From contig JABDBC010000008.1 in the NCBI GenBank assembly GCA_013288825.1, positions 1 to 60,358 of the forward strand: a DNA stretch of 60,358 bases, given 5' to 3'. The position numbers and the translations under genes are program-made. A model generated the notes under the pieces. It did no database searches, was not told the DNA's origin, and saw only the letters and a list, made by a program, of their open reading frames with translations. Below are positions 1 to 11,525 of this stretch, one piece after another; the stretch's first letter is position 1; every line of letters begins with the position of its first letter. Source of the DNA: Chlamydiota bacterium. Its GTDB lineage: Bacteria > Chlamydiota > Chlamydiia > Chlamydiales > Parachlamydiaceae.

Positions 1-1
1 C

Positions 2-1117
2 AATGCAGCAACTCCTAGAGACGGCGAACGTGAAGTTGATACAACTCTACTTGGACAAGAGGTTGCCAAGGCAGCGACTCGTAGAGAAGGCGAATGTGAA
101 GTTGATACCACTCTACAAGGACAACAGGTTGCCCAGGCAGCAATTCAAGGAGACAGCAAATCTGAAATAGAAGGAATGCCTCACACAACAAGACAGGCAA
201 TTAATGAAGAACACTTGATCAACTTTCTAATAAAAAAACTTAGGAGCGTTCAAGATGAGGCTGATTCCAATATTCATTCCACACAAGTCGACCGGTTTCA
301 AGAAGGATTTCGCTCGTTAACAGAATTAGGGCAGGTCAATTTTTTTACTGCATTAATTGCTGAGAATCTTCTGGAAAAGGCTCTCAGAATTGCTCCACGA
401 GATTTAGATAAGCTGGGGTTTTCTTTTAGAACATCACACTCAGATATTTCAGAGGAAGAAAAAACTGCAAATCAAAAGAGTGCACTATTAATTCTAAATT
501 TTGTATCTGAGCTCAAGTCTTTGAAATCTTTGTCTTTGGATTTTCGAGCTATAGGTATGGTTACAGAGATAGATGCTTATGATCTTGGAATGATATTTGT
601 TTATGTGAGCACTTATAGATATAGTGGTGGGGTCATTTCCCGTACTTTTGAAGAATTGAAAAATCTTTTGAAAATTGATCGGAACCTTTCTTATAATGTT
701 AGCTTTGAAAATTTAACAGCATCATCAACAGTAAATGCTGTTATGGGAGGTCACTCTAAAAGTTTAGTAATGGTCAGGGAGTATCTAGATATTGAAAAAG
801 AATACGATGATAAGCTGATGCTCCACTATGAGAAAAGAGTAGGTCCTGAACGACGGGCAAATCTAAAGTTCGATCGGGAAAAATTGATTACATACTTAGT
901 CAGAAAAATAAGACAAATTCAAAACAGAGCCATAGAAGGTGAAGATAATTCTCTGCAAATTGCTCAATTTCGAGAGGGGGTTTATGTGATTCAATCTGAA
1001 GGTCCTCTATGGGCCAGGAGCGAGGATTGGTACAGATTTCGCAATATTTTGCGGGCACAGGGTCATCTTATAAAAGCCTTAGAATATGTCGCTGATGATT
1101 GGGACGATTCTACCTGA
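2..1117 (+). CDS. Hypothetical protein with 22-residue tandem repeats (5' end outside window)
   Basis: I do not recognise this protein. The reading frame is open to the left edge of the window, so the gene is 5'-truncated here and the ATG at 176 is probably internal. The first visible part is a tandem 22-residue repeat (AATxRxGExEVDTTLxGQxVA), two full copies and a decayed third. The remaining ~313 residues hold two related segments: one near the ATG (LINFLIKKLRSVQ...FQEGFRSL) and one near the C-terminus (LITYLVRKIRQIQ...FREGVYVI), suggesting a duplicated helical domain. No signal peptide or membrane segment is visible in the part seen. Repeats of this kind are common in surface or secreted proteins of amoeba-associated bacteria, but that role is inference. 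Confidence 0.75.
   Translation, partial: NAATPRDGEREVDTTLLGQEVAKAATRREGECEVDTTLQGQQVAQAAIQGDSKSEIEGMPHTTRQAINEEHLINFLIKKLRSVQDEADSNIHSTQVDRFQEGFRSLTELGQVNFFTALIAENLLEKALRIAPRDLDKLGFSFRTSHSDISEEEKTANQKSALLILNFVSELKSLKSLSLDFRAIGMVTEIDAYDLGMIFVYVSTYRYSGGVISRTFEELKNLLKIDRNLSYNVSFENLTASSTVNAVMGGHSKSLVMVREYLDIEKEYDDKLMLHYEKRVGPERRANLKFDREKLITYLVRKIRQIQNRAIEGEDNSLQIAQFREGVYVIQSEGPLWARSEDWYRFRNILRAQGHLIKALEYVADDWDDST
5..175 (+). repeat. 66-bp in-frame tandem repeat, about 2.6 copies
   Basis: Two adjacent 66-bp units (5-70 and 71-136) begin with gcagc and differ at only a few bases. A third, more diverged unit starts at 137. The unit is a multiple of three and keeps the frame open, so copy number can change without breaking the gene. 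The array continues beyond the left edge. Confidence 0.85.
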
Positions 1118-1130
1118 CAGCCTAACGTCA

Positions 1131-1435
1131 TGCGAGAACCGTCCCCGCATGCAAATCGCGCAAGGGGACGGTTCTCGCATAACGTCATCTCTTTAACACA
1201 GGCCACATAAGCAGACTTTTATTTTCATAGACTGGCCTGTGTTAAAGAGATGGCGTTATGCAGAACTGTCCCCCTTGCATCGTCTAAGTGTAGGAGCGCG
1301 CGGGGGACAGTTCTGCCTGACAGCTTAACGTTTAACACAGGCCAAGCGTTACGAGCAAAAGGCTTTTTAAGTGGCCTGTGTTAAACGTTATGCTGTCATG
1401 CGAGAACCGTCCCCGCGCAGAAAAGCCCGCGCTAG
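1131..1435. repeat. REP-like palindrome array upstream of the RAYT transposase
   Basis: Several inverted repeats are packed together. A hairpin with arms gagaaccgtcccc / ggggacggttctc lies at 1131-1179. A second (1181-1204 with 1233-1257) has arms ctttaacacaggcc / ggcctgtgttaaag. A third pairs cagaactgtcccc (1261) with ggggacagttctg (1301). A fourth (1320-1344 with 1373-1397) again carries ttaacacaggcc. The gagaaccgtcccc and agaactgtcccc motifs are of the type found next to RAYT genes. Similar hairpins follow the transposase at 2160-2320. Confidence 0.85.
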
Positions 1436-1506
1436 GAGCGTTGTCATGTTGAAAAACTTTTCTTCTTTTCTTTCAAATATTGTCTATAATTTGTATCATG
1501 TTTTGC

Positions 1507-2145
1507 ATGCCAAGACCAAAACGATTCACACGATTAAACTCATGTCATCATGTTATGCTCAGAGGTAACGATGGTCAGTTGATCTTCATCGATGATGACG
1601 ATCGTAGACGTTTTTGCTCGTATTTGCAAAAAGCCGCTGAAGAACACAGATTTATCATACATGGATTTTGTTTCATGAATAATCATGTGCATTTAATATT
1701 AGAACCAACGTCTACTGCATTATCGATCGGCATCCATGCGTTTGCCGGAAAATATGCCCAATCTTTTAATCGACGCCATGGTCGAAGGGGGCATTTGTTT
1801 CAAGATAGATTCCGTTCAATCTTAATTGAAAGTGATGAGTATCTAATGCGAGTGGTTCGATACATACATCTTAATCCAGTACGAGCACGCCTGGTTGCGA
1901 TACCCCAAAGCTATTATTGGAGCAGTTACTGCGCCTATCTAGGTATTGATAATATTGGCTGGCTTACGCAGATACGGGTGTTAAGAAAATTTGGAACATC
2001 ATATAAAGAAGCTCGTCAAGCCCTTGCGATGTATACTGCTAAAACAATAGACGCTGAATTGGATGTTAATGTGATTAGAGAATCAAATGAAATTGGTGTG
2101 TTCGGCAGCAAGGAATTTATAGAAAAAGTTGTTGAACAGGCCTAG
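1507..2145 (+). CDS. REP-associated tyrosine transposase (RAYT, IS200-like Y1 family)
   Basis: This is a 212-residue Y1/HUH single-strand transposase of the RAYT group, which acts on short palindromic REP sequences. The HUH metal-binding motif is in MNNHVHLILEP (His60 and His62). The likely nucleophile is Tyr119 in RYIHLNPVRA. The N-terminus MPRPKRFTR with HHVMLRGN is typical of the family, so I place the start at the ATG at 1507 rather than at the TTG at 1480. Full family length suggests an intact gene. Unlike true insertion sequences there are no terminal repeats enclosing a unit; instead REP-like hairpins sit on both sides. It may be domesticated to maintain or spread those hairpins. Confidence 0.9.
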   Translation: MPRPKRFTRLNSCHHVMLRGNDGQLIFIDDDDRRRFCSYLQKAAEEHRFIIHGFCFMNNHVHLILEPTSTALSIGIHAFAGKYAQSFNRRHGRRGHLFQDRFRSILIESDEYLMRVVRYIHLNPVRARLVAIPQSYYWSSYCAYLGIDNIGWLTQIRVLRKFGTSYKEARQALAMYTAKTIDAELDVNVIRESNEIGVFGSKEFIEKVVEQA

Positions 2146-2159
2146 TCAAAAAGCCCTGA

Positions 2160-2320
2160 GAGCGCGCGGGGGACAGTTCTCGCATGCAAATCGCGCAAGG
2201 GGACGGTTCTCGCATAACGCATTTCTTTAACACAGGCCGCGTAAGCAGACTTTTATTTTCACAGACCGGCCTGTGTTAAAGAGATGCGTTAGGCAGAACT
2301 GTCCCCCTTGCATCGCCGCG
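2160..2320. repeat. REP-like palindrome array downstream of the RAYT transposase
   Basis: This array repeats the hairpins of the upstream array: cgggggacagttctcgc, the gcaaggggacggttctcgc arm, the ttaacacaggcc / ggcctgtgttaa hairpin and a final gcagaactgtccccc arm. The inner hairpin (2222-2285) is almost identical to the one at 1185-1255, including its loop gcagacttttattttca. Confidence 0.85.
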
Positions 2321-2359
2321 CAAGAGTCATTGCAAAAGGCTAAGCATCTATGTGACCTG

Positions 2360-3016
2360 CTATCCCCAATTCTCTAAGAACTTTAAGGTTTGCTCTAAAA
2401 CAGCTTCTTGGGGCTGATTGGCATCTAACACGCGAATGCGTTCAGGATACTTTCTGGCAAGCAATTGCATCCCTTCGCGTACTTTTTGATGAAATTCTAA
2501 CTTCTCAGTTTCAATGCGGTCTAGTTCTCCTGCACGCACGTGTTCTTTGGCTACGCCACGACACCGTCGAAGTCCTTCAACTGGATCGACATCCAAAAAA
2601 AATGTCAAATTTGGAAGGACTCCATCGCAAGCAAATTCACACAAATTTTGCACTTTGTCAAGTCCAAGTCCTCTTGCAATGCCTTGGTAAACAATCGTGG
2701 AGTCATTAAAGCGATCGCACAATACAATTTTATTAGCTGCAAGTGCTGGCTTAATGATCTCCTCGACGTGTTGTGCGCGGGATGCTAGAAACAACATTAA
2801 CTCGGATCGAGGGGAGATTTGCATATCAGTGTGTTTAAACAACAACCACTGACGCACGGTTTCTCCGAGATGTGATCCTCCAGGTTCGCGTGTGGAAACG
2901 ACTTCATTTCCTTGCTTTTCCAAGAACTTCTGAATTTGTTGGATGAGTGTTGTTTTGCCTGCTCCCTCGCCCCCTTCGAATGTGATAAAAGAAAACTTTT
3001 TGCTGTTATTTTTCAT
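2360..3016 (-). CDS. tmk: Thymidylate kinase
   Basis: Phosphorylates dTMP to dTDP for DNA synthesis in the cytosol. The P-loop ITFEGGEGAGKTT is at the N-terminus, followed by the TREPGG motif and the DRFNDSTIVYQG segment typical of thymidylate kinases. The frame is open further upstream inside gyrA, but the ATG at 3016 gives [16 protein letters not shown] and a normal length of 218 residues. It overlaps the 3' end of gyrA by 11 bases, which implies translational coupling. gyrB-gyrA-tmk is the same arrangement as in Chlamydia. Confidence 0.95.
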   Translation of the reverse strand: MKNNSKKFSFITFEGGEGAGKTTLIQQIQKFLEKQGNEVVSTREPGGSHLGETVRQWLLFKHTDMQISPRSELMLFLASRAQHVEEIIKPALAANKIVLCDRFNDSTIVYQGIARGLGLDKVQNLCEFACDGVLPNLTFFLDVDPVEGLRRCRGVAKEHVRAGELDRIETEKLEFHQKVREGMQLLARKYPERIRVLDANQPQEAVLEQTLKFLENWG

Positions 3017-5618
3017 TGTCCTCTTCTTCGGCGTTGTCCTCTTCTTCACCTTCTGCAGCATCGTCCTCTTCGCCTTCTTCGGCGATCTCATTTTCCTCTT
3101 CTAGCAGTTCTTCAGGCACTTGTTCTCCTGCTGTCTCTACTCCATTTTCCTCTGGAATGGGAACGGCATCTGCATCGGCGGATTGTTCAATCTTTTGGAT
3201 GGCAACGAGGGTGTCTTCTTTTTGCAGATTGGCCAATCTAACTCCCTGAGTGCTGCGGCCCATGACGCGTACACCGCTCATGTTGATGCGGATTGTTTGG
3301 CCTGACGTTGAAATCATGACGATTCCATTTTCATCTGTGACACAAAGGGCGCCAATGACGTTGCCATTGCGTTCGCTTGTAATGATGGAGCGGACTCCGA
3401 CGCCACCGCGGTTTGTTTGTCGGAATTCTTCGACGAGGGAGCGTTTTCCAAAACCATTTTCACAGACGATGAGGACTGATTCATCGCCATTGACAACTTC
3501 GCAACCCACGATGAAATCTTGTTCATCGCGCAGTTTTGCTCCCTTAACGCCTCTAGCAATGCGTCCCATGGGTCTGACCTTGCTTTCATCAAAGCGAACG
3601 GCCATTCCTTTATAGGTAAAGAGCATGACTTGTTGATTTGGTTTTACAAGACGTGCAGCAACGACTTCATCGCCTTCATCGACTGAAAGTGCCCAGATCC
3701 CTTTACGGCGCGGGTTGCTGAACTGGCTTAATTCAGTCTTTTTGACGACGGCTTTTTTCGTTGCCATGAGGATGCAGCTCTGGTCTTCAAAAGTAGAAAT
3801 TTTGAGAACCGTTGCAATTTTTTCCTCTGGACGAAGGTCTTCGAGTAAGTTGATGAGTGGTTTTCCTTTGGATTTTCGACCGCTTTCAGGGATTTGCCAT
3901 ACTTTTAGCCAGTAGCATCTTCCGAGGTTTGTAAAGATGAGCAAGTAATCATGCATGGAGGCAACGTAGAGCCCTTTCATGGCATCTTCTTCACGTTTTA
4001 GCTGCATGCCTGAAATCCCTTGTCCGCCCCTACGTTGCTCTTTAAAGGTGTTTACAGGCATCCGTTTGATGTAGTCATCTTCTGAAATGGTGATGATGAC
4101 TTCATCGTTGGCGATCAGGTCTTCCATATTCATATCGCCTTCTGCGGCGACAATTTGCGTTTTTCGCTCAGACTTATGGGTTTTCTGTATATCTAGGAGT
4201 TCAGTTTTAATAATTTCACGAACAAGATTTTCATCAGCTAAGACAGATCTATAGTATTCGATTTTCTTTAACAGCTCTTGATATTCGTGATTAATCTTGT
4301 CGTGCTCTAATCCTGTAAGTTGATACAAGCGCAGGTCTAGGACGGCATTTGCTTGACGTTCGGTGAACTGGAAGTGTTGAATGAGCTCGGAGCGGGCTTG
4401 ATCGCGGTTGCTACTGCTGCGAATGAGCTTGACGACCTCGTCTAGATGGTCGATCGCTTTCAAATAGCCTTCTAAAATATGGGCTCGTGCTTCGGCCTTA
4501 TTTAGTTCGAAGCGTGTTCTTCGTCTAATGACTTCGATGCGATGGTCTATCCAAGCAATGATGAATTGCTTGATATTCATGATCCGAGGCATCCCTTTAT
4601 CAAGGGCAAGCATATTGCAGCCGAAGGTGACTTGCAAATCGCTAAACTTATAAAGTTGATTGATGATGACTTCAGGGACCTCATTGCGCTTGAGTTCCAT
4701 GACGATGCGCATTCCATCTTTGTCAGATTCATCGCGCAGATCTGAAATGCCTGTGATTTGCTTATCGTTGATGAGTTCGGCAATTCTTTCTATGAGACGA
4801 GATTTGCTTACATTGTAAGGAATTTCATCGACAACGAGGCGTTGCCTTTCGGAGCCATCCTCAAAGTCTTCTATTCTGATGACTCCTCGCAGGCAGAGTT
4901 TGCCTCTTCCTGTGTTAAATGCCTCTTTGATGCCGCGGTAACCGCAGATGATCCCTCCTGTGGCAAAGTCGGGCCCTGGCATCACTTCCATGATTTGATC
5001 GATGGTGGTTGCAGGGTGATCGAGAACCATCAGTGTGGCTTTTATGAGTTCGTTGAGGTTATGAGGTGGAATGTTTGTAGCCATGCCGACGGCAATACCT
5101 GAGGAGCCATTGCAAAGGAGATTGGGAAATTTTGCGGGGAAAACGGTGGGTTCTTGTTTGGTTTCATCGTAGTTTGGAACGTGGTCGACAGTATCTTTAT
5201 CGAGATCATCCATGAGCTGCATGGAGGCATGTGTCAGGCGAGCCTCTGTATAACGCATTGCAGCTGCCTGATCTCCATCAACCGAGCCGAAGTTTCCCTG
5301 ACCATCGACTAATGTATATCGCATTGACCAAGGTTGGGCCATCCGCACGAGAGTCGGATAGATGACTTGTTCACCATGAGGGTGGTAGTCCCCTGAGGTG
5401 TCGCCGGAGATTTTGGCGCATTTACGGTGTTTGCCAGTGGGGCTAAGGTTTAGCTGTTTCATGGCAAAAAGAATGCGTCTTTGGGATGGTTTTAGGCCAT
5501 CGCGGGCATCTGGTAGTGCGCGGGAGATGATGACAGACATGGAATAACGCATGTAGCTATCTCTCATTTCATCTTCGACATTGCGCGGAAGGATGATCTC
5601 ATTTTCTGTGTATGACAT
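3006..5618 (-). CDS. gyrA: DNA gyrase subunit A
   Basis: Breakage-reunion subunit of DNA gyrase, forming an A2B2 complex with GyrB to introduce negative supercoils. The catalytic tyrosine is Tyr123 in [11 protein letters not shown]. The GyrA box EQRRGGQG lies at the start of the C-terminal beta-pinwheel, which identifies gyrase rather than topoisomerase IV. At 870 residues it is close to family length and ends in an extended Glu/Asp/Asn-rich tail of about 45 residues. In the quinolone-resistance region [10 protein letters not shown], Gln84 stands where E. coli has Ser83 and Pro88 where E. coli has Asp87. The gene starts 22 bases after gyrB, as in an operon. Confidence 0.97.
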   Translation of the reverse strand: MSYTENEIILPRNVEDEMRDSYMRYSMSVIISRALPDARDGLKPSQRRILFAMKQLNLSPTGKHRKCAKISGDTSGDYHPHGEQVIYPTLVRMAQPWSMRYTLVDGQGNFGSVDGDQAAAMRYTEARLTHASMQLMDDLDKDTVDHVPNYDETKQEPTVFPAKFPNLLCNGSSGIAVGMATNIPPHNLNELIKATLMVLDHPATTIDQIMEVMPGPDFATGGIICGYRGIKEAFNTGRGKLCLRGVIRIEDFEDGSERQRLVVDEIPYNVSKSRLIERIAELINDKQITGISDLRDESDKDGMRIVMELKRNEVPEVIINQLYKFSDLQVTFGCNMLALDKGMPRIMNIKQFIIAWIDHRIEVIRRRTRFELNKAEARAHILEGYLKAIDHLDEVVKLIRSSSNRDQARSELIQHFQFTERQANAVLDLRLYQLTGLEHDKINHEYQELLKKIEYYRSVLADENLVREIIKTELLDIQKTHKSERKTQIVAAEGDMNMEDLIANDEVIITISEDDYIKRMPVNTFKEQRRGGQGISGMQLKREEDAMKGLYVASMHDYLLIFTNLGRCYWLKVWQIPESGRKSKGKPLINLLEDLRPEEKIATVLKISTFEDQSCILMATKKAVVKKTELSQFSNPRRKGIWALSVDEGDEVVAARLVKPNQQVMLFTYKGMAVRFDESKVRPMGRIARGVKGAKLRDEQDFIVGCEVVNGDESVLIVCENGFGKRSLVEEFRQTNRGGVGVRSIITSERNGNVIGALCVTDENGIVMISTSGQTIRINMSGVRVMGRSTQGVRLANLQKEDTLVAIQKIEQSADADAVPIPEENGVETAGEQVPEELLEEENEIAEEGEEDDAAEGEEEDNAEEEDNEK

Positions 5619-5640
5619 AAGTATTCCTAATCTTTATCTT

Positions 5641-8175
<2,535 letters not shown>

Positions 8176-8514
8176 TTAGCCTATGCGAAACATGATGTTT
8201 CGAATATTAGCTTTCGGAAATTTTTGTTGTAAATTTCTCAATATTTTTAATTTGTCGTGTTGATTTAGTAAGCTATATAACGTTGAATTTTTCACTTTTA
8301 CAGTCAGCACATGATCTGAAAAAGAAACCGCTTGTGTCATCGTAGATAGTTTGGAACCAATAATTTCTGGCCAAGCAGCTAAAATTAGATCTGGACGATC
8401 GTTATATACTTCAGCAAGAGCTGACAACACATTGGGGAGCAATTCCGTTAGCCGATGTGTGGTCACTTCTGGTCCATCGTAATTGCGAGGCGTTCTTTTG
8501 GTATTTCGTGACAA
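8176..8514 (-). CDS. DUF721 / DciA-like protein
   Basis: A 112-residue protein of the DUF721 family. Several members (DciA) act as helicase-loading partners of DnaB in bacteria that lack DnaC. The family pattern is visible in AAWPEIIGSKLS followed by the hydrophobic stretch DHVLTVKVKNSTLYSLLNQ and a Leu/Ile-rich helix near the end. Position 18 bases before gyrB matches the chlamydial arrangement (a DUF721 gene next to gyrB). The DciA function is inferred from the family; only the family assignment comes from the sequence. Confidence 0.8.
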   Translation of the reverse strand: MSRNTKRTPRNYDGPEVTTHRLTELLPNVLSALAEVYNDRPDLILAAWPEIIGSKLSTMTQAVSFSDHVLTVKVKNSTLYSLLNQHDKLKILRNLQQKFPKANIRNIMFRIG

Positions 8515-8594
8515 AATGTGTTTCCTTTTGAGAAGTCTATTTTATCAAAATTTGCCATGAATATCAAGGAGGAAACGCATTGATTTAAAGAAGG

Positions 8595-8750
8595 GACAAG
8601 GGATGTAGGAGCATAAGGGACGAACAAACGGTATTATGCGATCTCTGGTCACTTCTCAGTTAAGTTGCTAGTCTCGCAAGAGACTTAACATGAGGCAGAC
8701 CCCAATAATCGCATGCCAGACCCCAATAATCTGCCCCGTATTAAGTCTCT
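8595..8750. repeat. Decayed composite of palindrome modules
   Basis: The 314-base gap between the divergent gyrase and trehalose operons holds repeat debris. It contains agggacaaggga and ataagggacg words, ctggtcacttct-cagtta, and two direct copies of gccagaccccaataat. A stem of about 20 bases pairs 8680-8699 (gagacttaacatgaggcaga) with 8730-8749. The same words occur as modules of the large element at 42181-42733. Promoters for both flanking operons should also lie here, but I cannot point to one confidently. Confidence 0.6.
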
Positions 8751-8828
8751 TTTGTTTCCTGCGGATTAATTACCTGTTGTTAAATAAATAGATATATTAA
8801 TAATGCGTATTAGAGGGTGACAATTAAT

Positions 8829-9488
8829 ATGTCTAATTCTGAGCAGAGTTTTTATGTTAAAAACTGCGCCTTAGCTGCGACGGCAACTGGTGAGCGGGCA
8901 AGCTCTTTACTGGAGCTTCGAGACAAGCTTGTGCTCATTGACGAAGGGTGTATTTATTTTCATTTTTGGGGTGCGCGGATGACACATCAGATTGTGCATA
9001 CGCAGCATCATAATGATTTTGCGAGATGGGTTCATGAGCAGTTGCATGATCATGTTTTAGGTGAGCGATTGAGCATTATAGATCCTACTGAGTTTGATAG
9101 TTTAGAATTATTGAGGCAAGAGCTTGTTGAGGCGGTAGAAAGAAGGCTCGATGATTATCAAATAATGCTTTGGACAAAAAAGGAAGATCGCTTTCACTTC
9201 GTTTCTTCAACAATTATTGTTTTTGAAAGCACTCTTACAATTGGGAATCCTGATGCATTGTTACAAGTAGTTCCAAAGCTTGCTCCGGGTAGCATTTATT
9301 ATCATTTTATCGATGCACGAGCTCGTACTCCGGAGAGGGTGGATGACTTTTCTGTTTGGCTAAAGCAATTTGGAGCTAAGTACGATCCACTTGTTGAGGA
9401 GATACAATCCATTGACCCTTACTTTCTTACTCTTCCTCAAGTGAAAGAGGAGTTAATACAAGTGATAAATAAATTTTTTAAGGGTTAA
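8829..9488 (+). CDS. DUF5752-like protein, first gene of trehalose operon
   Basis: A 219-residue soluble protein. I recall families of this type (DUF5752) encoded next to trehalose synthase genes, but I cannot verify the assignment here. It appears to contain two related halves: GCIYFHFWGARMTHQIVHTQHHNDFARW near the N-terminus, as separate words, resembles GSIYYHFIDARARTPERVDDFSVW in the second half. This suggests an internal duplication of a sheet-helix unit. The GTG at 8817 is possible, but the ATG at 8829 has a better spaced gagggtg ribosome site. It ends 7 bases before treT, so it is probably an accessory or regulatory part of trehalose synthesis. Confidence 0.7.
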   Translation: MSNSEQSFYVKNCALAATATGERASSLLELRDKLVLIDEGCIYFHFWGARMTHQIVHTQHHNDFARWVHEQLHDHVLGERLSIIDPTEFDSLELLRQELVEAVERRLDDYQIMLWTKKEDRFHFVSSTIIVFESTLTIGNPDALLQVVPKLAPGSIYYHFIDARARTPERVDDFSVWLKQFGAKYDPLVEEIQSIDPYFLTLPQVKEELIQVINKFFKG

Positions 9489-9495
9489 GGTAAAA

Positions 9496-10755
9496 ATGGC
9501 TAATTTACTTGAGCTTTATAAAGCTGTAGTTGGGGAAGATATTATCTATGAGTTATCACAGCTTGCTAGGGTGTTGAAGGGGATTAAAATCGTTCACATT
9601 AATTCGACAAAAGTTGGTGGAGGAGTTGCAGAAATTTTAAGTACAATGGTTCAATTGACTACATCTTTAGGTATTGAAACAAGCTGGGAGGTGATAGAGG
9701 GATCGCCCGAGTTTTTCGAATGCACAAAACAATTTCATAATGCTATTCAAGGTTATAAAAGTACGATACTGAATCCCCATCATTTGAAAGTGTATGAAGA
9801 TACTAATCGCAGTAATGCAGATCAATTCAGAGCTGTTATTGAAAATGCAGATGTCGTCTTTGTTCATGATCCCCAGCCAGCTGCTTTAATTAGTTCCTTT
9901 CCCAACAGAAAAAATAAATGGGTGTGGAGGTGCCACATCGATGCGTCAGATCCCAATCGAGCAACATGGAAGTACCTACGCAATTATATTAGGCAATACG
10001 ACGCAAGTATTTTCTCCCTGGTTGACTTTGTTCAGCCAATGCCGCATCCCATTTATCTAATACCTCCTAGCATTGATCCTTTATCGGAAAAAAATATTGA
10101 ATTGACTCCAGAACAAGTTCAGGGAGTATATTCTCGATTTAACATTGATCCTAATAGACCTGTCATTCTTCAGGTATCACGATTTGACAGCTTTAAAGAT
10201 CCCTTGGGAGTCATTGAGGCTTACAGTTTAGCGAAGAAGTTCAAGCATGGGATTCAGTTGGTGTTAGCAGGGGGTGGTGCGCCAGATGATCCGGAAGGTG
10301 AAAAAGTGTTAAGTGCAGTCAAGGCATTAGCAGAAAATGATCCTGATATCCATGTTCTTTTTCTTCCATCAGATTCTCACCGGACTATTAATGCCCTACA
10401 GCGTGCTGCGGACATTGTTTTGCAAAAATCATTGAAGGAAGGGTTTGGATTGACGGTAACTGAAGCATTGTGGAAGGGCAAGTGTGTTATTGGAGGCAAT
10501 TGTGGGGGAATTCGACTTCAAGTGATCAATCATCATACGGGGTTTGTTGTGAATACACCTGAAGGGGCTGCGGAGCGGATTCGATTTCTTTTGCAGACCC
10601 CTCATGTCATGAAGGAGATGGGAGAAAATGGTCGACGATTTGTCCACGATAATTTTTTAACGACAAGGCATTTGAGGGATTACTTATCGCTGATTATTTC
10701 TTTGATAAAGCCCACGAATAGGAGGATTGAAATTCACAAAATAGGGCTAACATGA
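9496..10755 (+). CDS. treT: Trehalose glycosyltransferring synthase-like GT4 glycosyltransferase
   Basis: A 419-residue GT-B glycosyltransferase resembling TreT, which makes trehalose from a nucleotide-activated glucose and glucose. Signature segments are HINSTKVGGGVAEIL at the N-terminus, VFVHDPQPAALI, WVWRCHIDASDPN, and the GT4 C-terminal region VSRFDSFKDPLGVIEAY with SLKEGFGLTVTEALWKG. It sits between the DUF5752-like gene and otsB and overlaps otsB by 4 bases (ATGA). Having a TreT-like enzyme together with OtsAB gives two potential trehalose routes in one operon. Sugar-donor specificity cannot be read from the sequence. Confidence 0.8.
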   Translation: MANLLELYKAVVGEDIIYELSQLARVLKGIKIVHINSTKVGGGVAEILSTMVQLTTSLGIETSWEVIEGSPEFFECTKQFHNAIQGYKSTILNPHHLKVYEDTNRSNADQFRAVIENADVVFVHDPQPAALISSFPNRKNKWVWRCHIDASDPNRATWKYLRNYIRQYDASIFSLVDFVQPMPHPIYLIPPSIDPLSEKNIELTPEQVQGVYSRFNIDPNRPVILQVSRFDSFKDPLGVIEAYSLAKKFKHGIQLVLAGGGAPDDPEGEKVLSAVKALAENDPDIHVLFLPSDSHRTINALQRAADIVLQKSLKEGFGLTVTEALWKGKCVIGGNCGGIRLQVINHHTGFVVNTPEGAAERIRFLLQTPHVMKEMGENGRRFVHDNFLTTRHLRDYLSLIISLIKPTNRRIEIHKIGLT

Positions 10756-11525
10756 GAATCCTCAATGAGAAGTGTAACCTTGAGAGGTTTTTCGAGAAGG
10801 TTAGGGGTGGATCCTTGTTGATGCTGGATTACGACGGCACTTTAGCTCCGTTTGTTAAAGATCGGATGGCGGCAGTTCCATACGAGGGCATTACTGAGCG
10901 ATTGGTTAGCTTGACAAGTGCAGGGATGGCACGCGTTGTCATTGTGAGTGGAAGAAGTTTAGTCGACCTTGAAAAATTCATTTATGTCCCAAATCTAGAG
11001 CTTTGGGGGTCGCACGGTTTTGAAAGGAAGCTAAACAACGGTGAGAGAAAAAACTTTCCGTTGAATAAAGACTTTGCAGAGGCTTTGCAGAAGGGAATAC
11101 AGCGTTGTCTTGAATATGGAGATCGGAATTCGTGTGAAATCAAGCCTTATTCTGTTGCTTTTCATTGGAGAGAAATGGAAAAAGAAAGGATTCCAATAGC
11201 AAAAGCAATTGAAAAAGAATGGAAGAAAATATGTGGGAACACCAATTGTGAAATCCATTATTTTGATGGGGGAATTGAGTTGAGATCTAAGGAGCGAAAT
11301 AAGGGAAATGTCGTTCGAGAACTACTGAGTGAAGTTTCGCAAGACGCTGCTGCTGCATATTTAGGAGATGATATCACTGATGAAGAGGCCTTTATAGCAC
11401 TTGGAAAAAGGGGTTTAAAAGTGCTTATAAGAGAGGAGTTTCGCCCTACTGCAGCGGACCTTCATCTGGTGCCACCTAAAGAATTATTAATGTTTTTGGA
11501 TCGATGGAGAAAAGCCTGTGGGTGA
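10752..11525 (+). CDS. otsB: Trehalose-6-phosphate phosphatase
   Basis: A HAD-superfamily phosphatase that removes phosphate from trehalose-6-phosphate, the product of OtsA. Motif I is LMLDYDGTLAP with nucleophile Asp26 and acid/base Asp28. VIVSGRSLVDL supplies the motif II region, ELRSKERNKGNVVRELL the substrate-side Lys, and YLGDDITDEEAF motif IV. The length of 257 residues is normal. The start overlaps the treT stop by 4 bases and the end overlaps otsA by 8, indicating tight coupling in one transcript. Confidence 0.93.
   Translation: MRILNEKCNLERFFEKVRGGSLLMLDYDGTLAPFVKDRMAAVPYEGITERLVSLTSAGMARVVIVSGRSLVDLEKFIYVPNLELWGSHGFERKLNNGERKNFPLNKDFAEALQKGIQRCLEYGDRNSCEIKPYSVAFHWREMEKERIPIAKAIEKEWKKICGNTNCEIHYFDGGIELRSKERNKGNVVRELLSEVSQDAAAAYLGDDITDEEAFIALGKRGLKVLIREEFRPTAADLHLVPPKELLMFLDRWRKACG

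Noticed and set aside
1131-2320. Complete insertion sequence with terminal inverted repeats around the transposase
   Set aside because: No target duplication or unique pair of ends encloses the gene; the hairpins are multiple and REP-like, which fits a RAYT locus better.
3016-3249. Ser-rich plus-strand frame opposite the gyrA 3' end
   Set aside because: It is antisense to the Glu-rich GyrA tail (gaa/gag read as ttc/tcc), not an independent gene.
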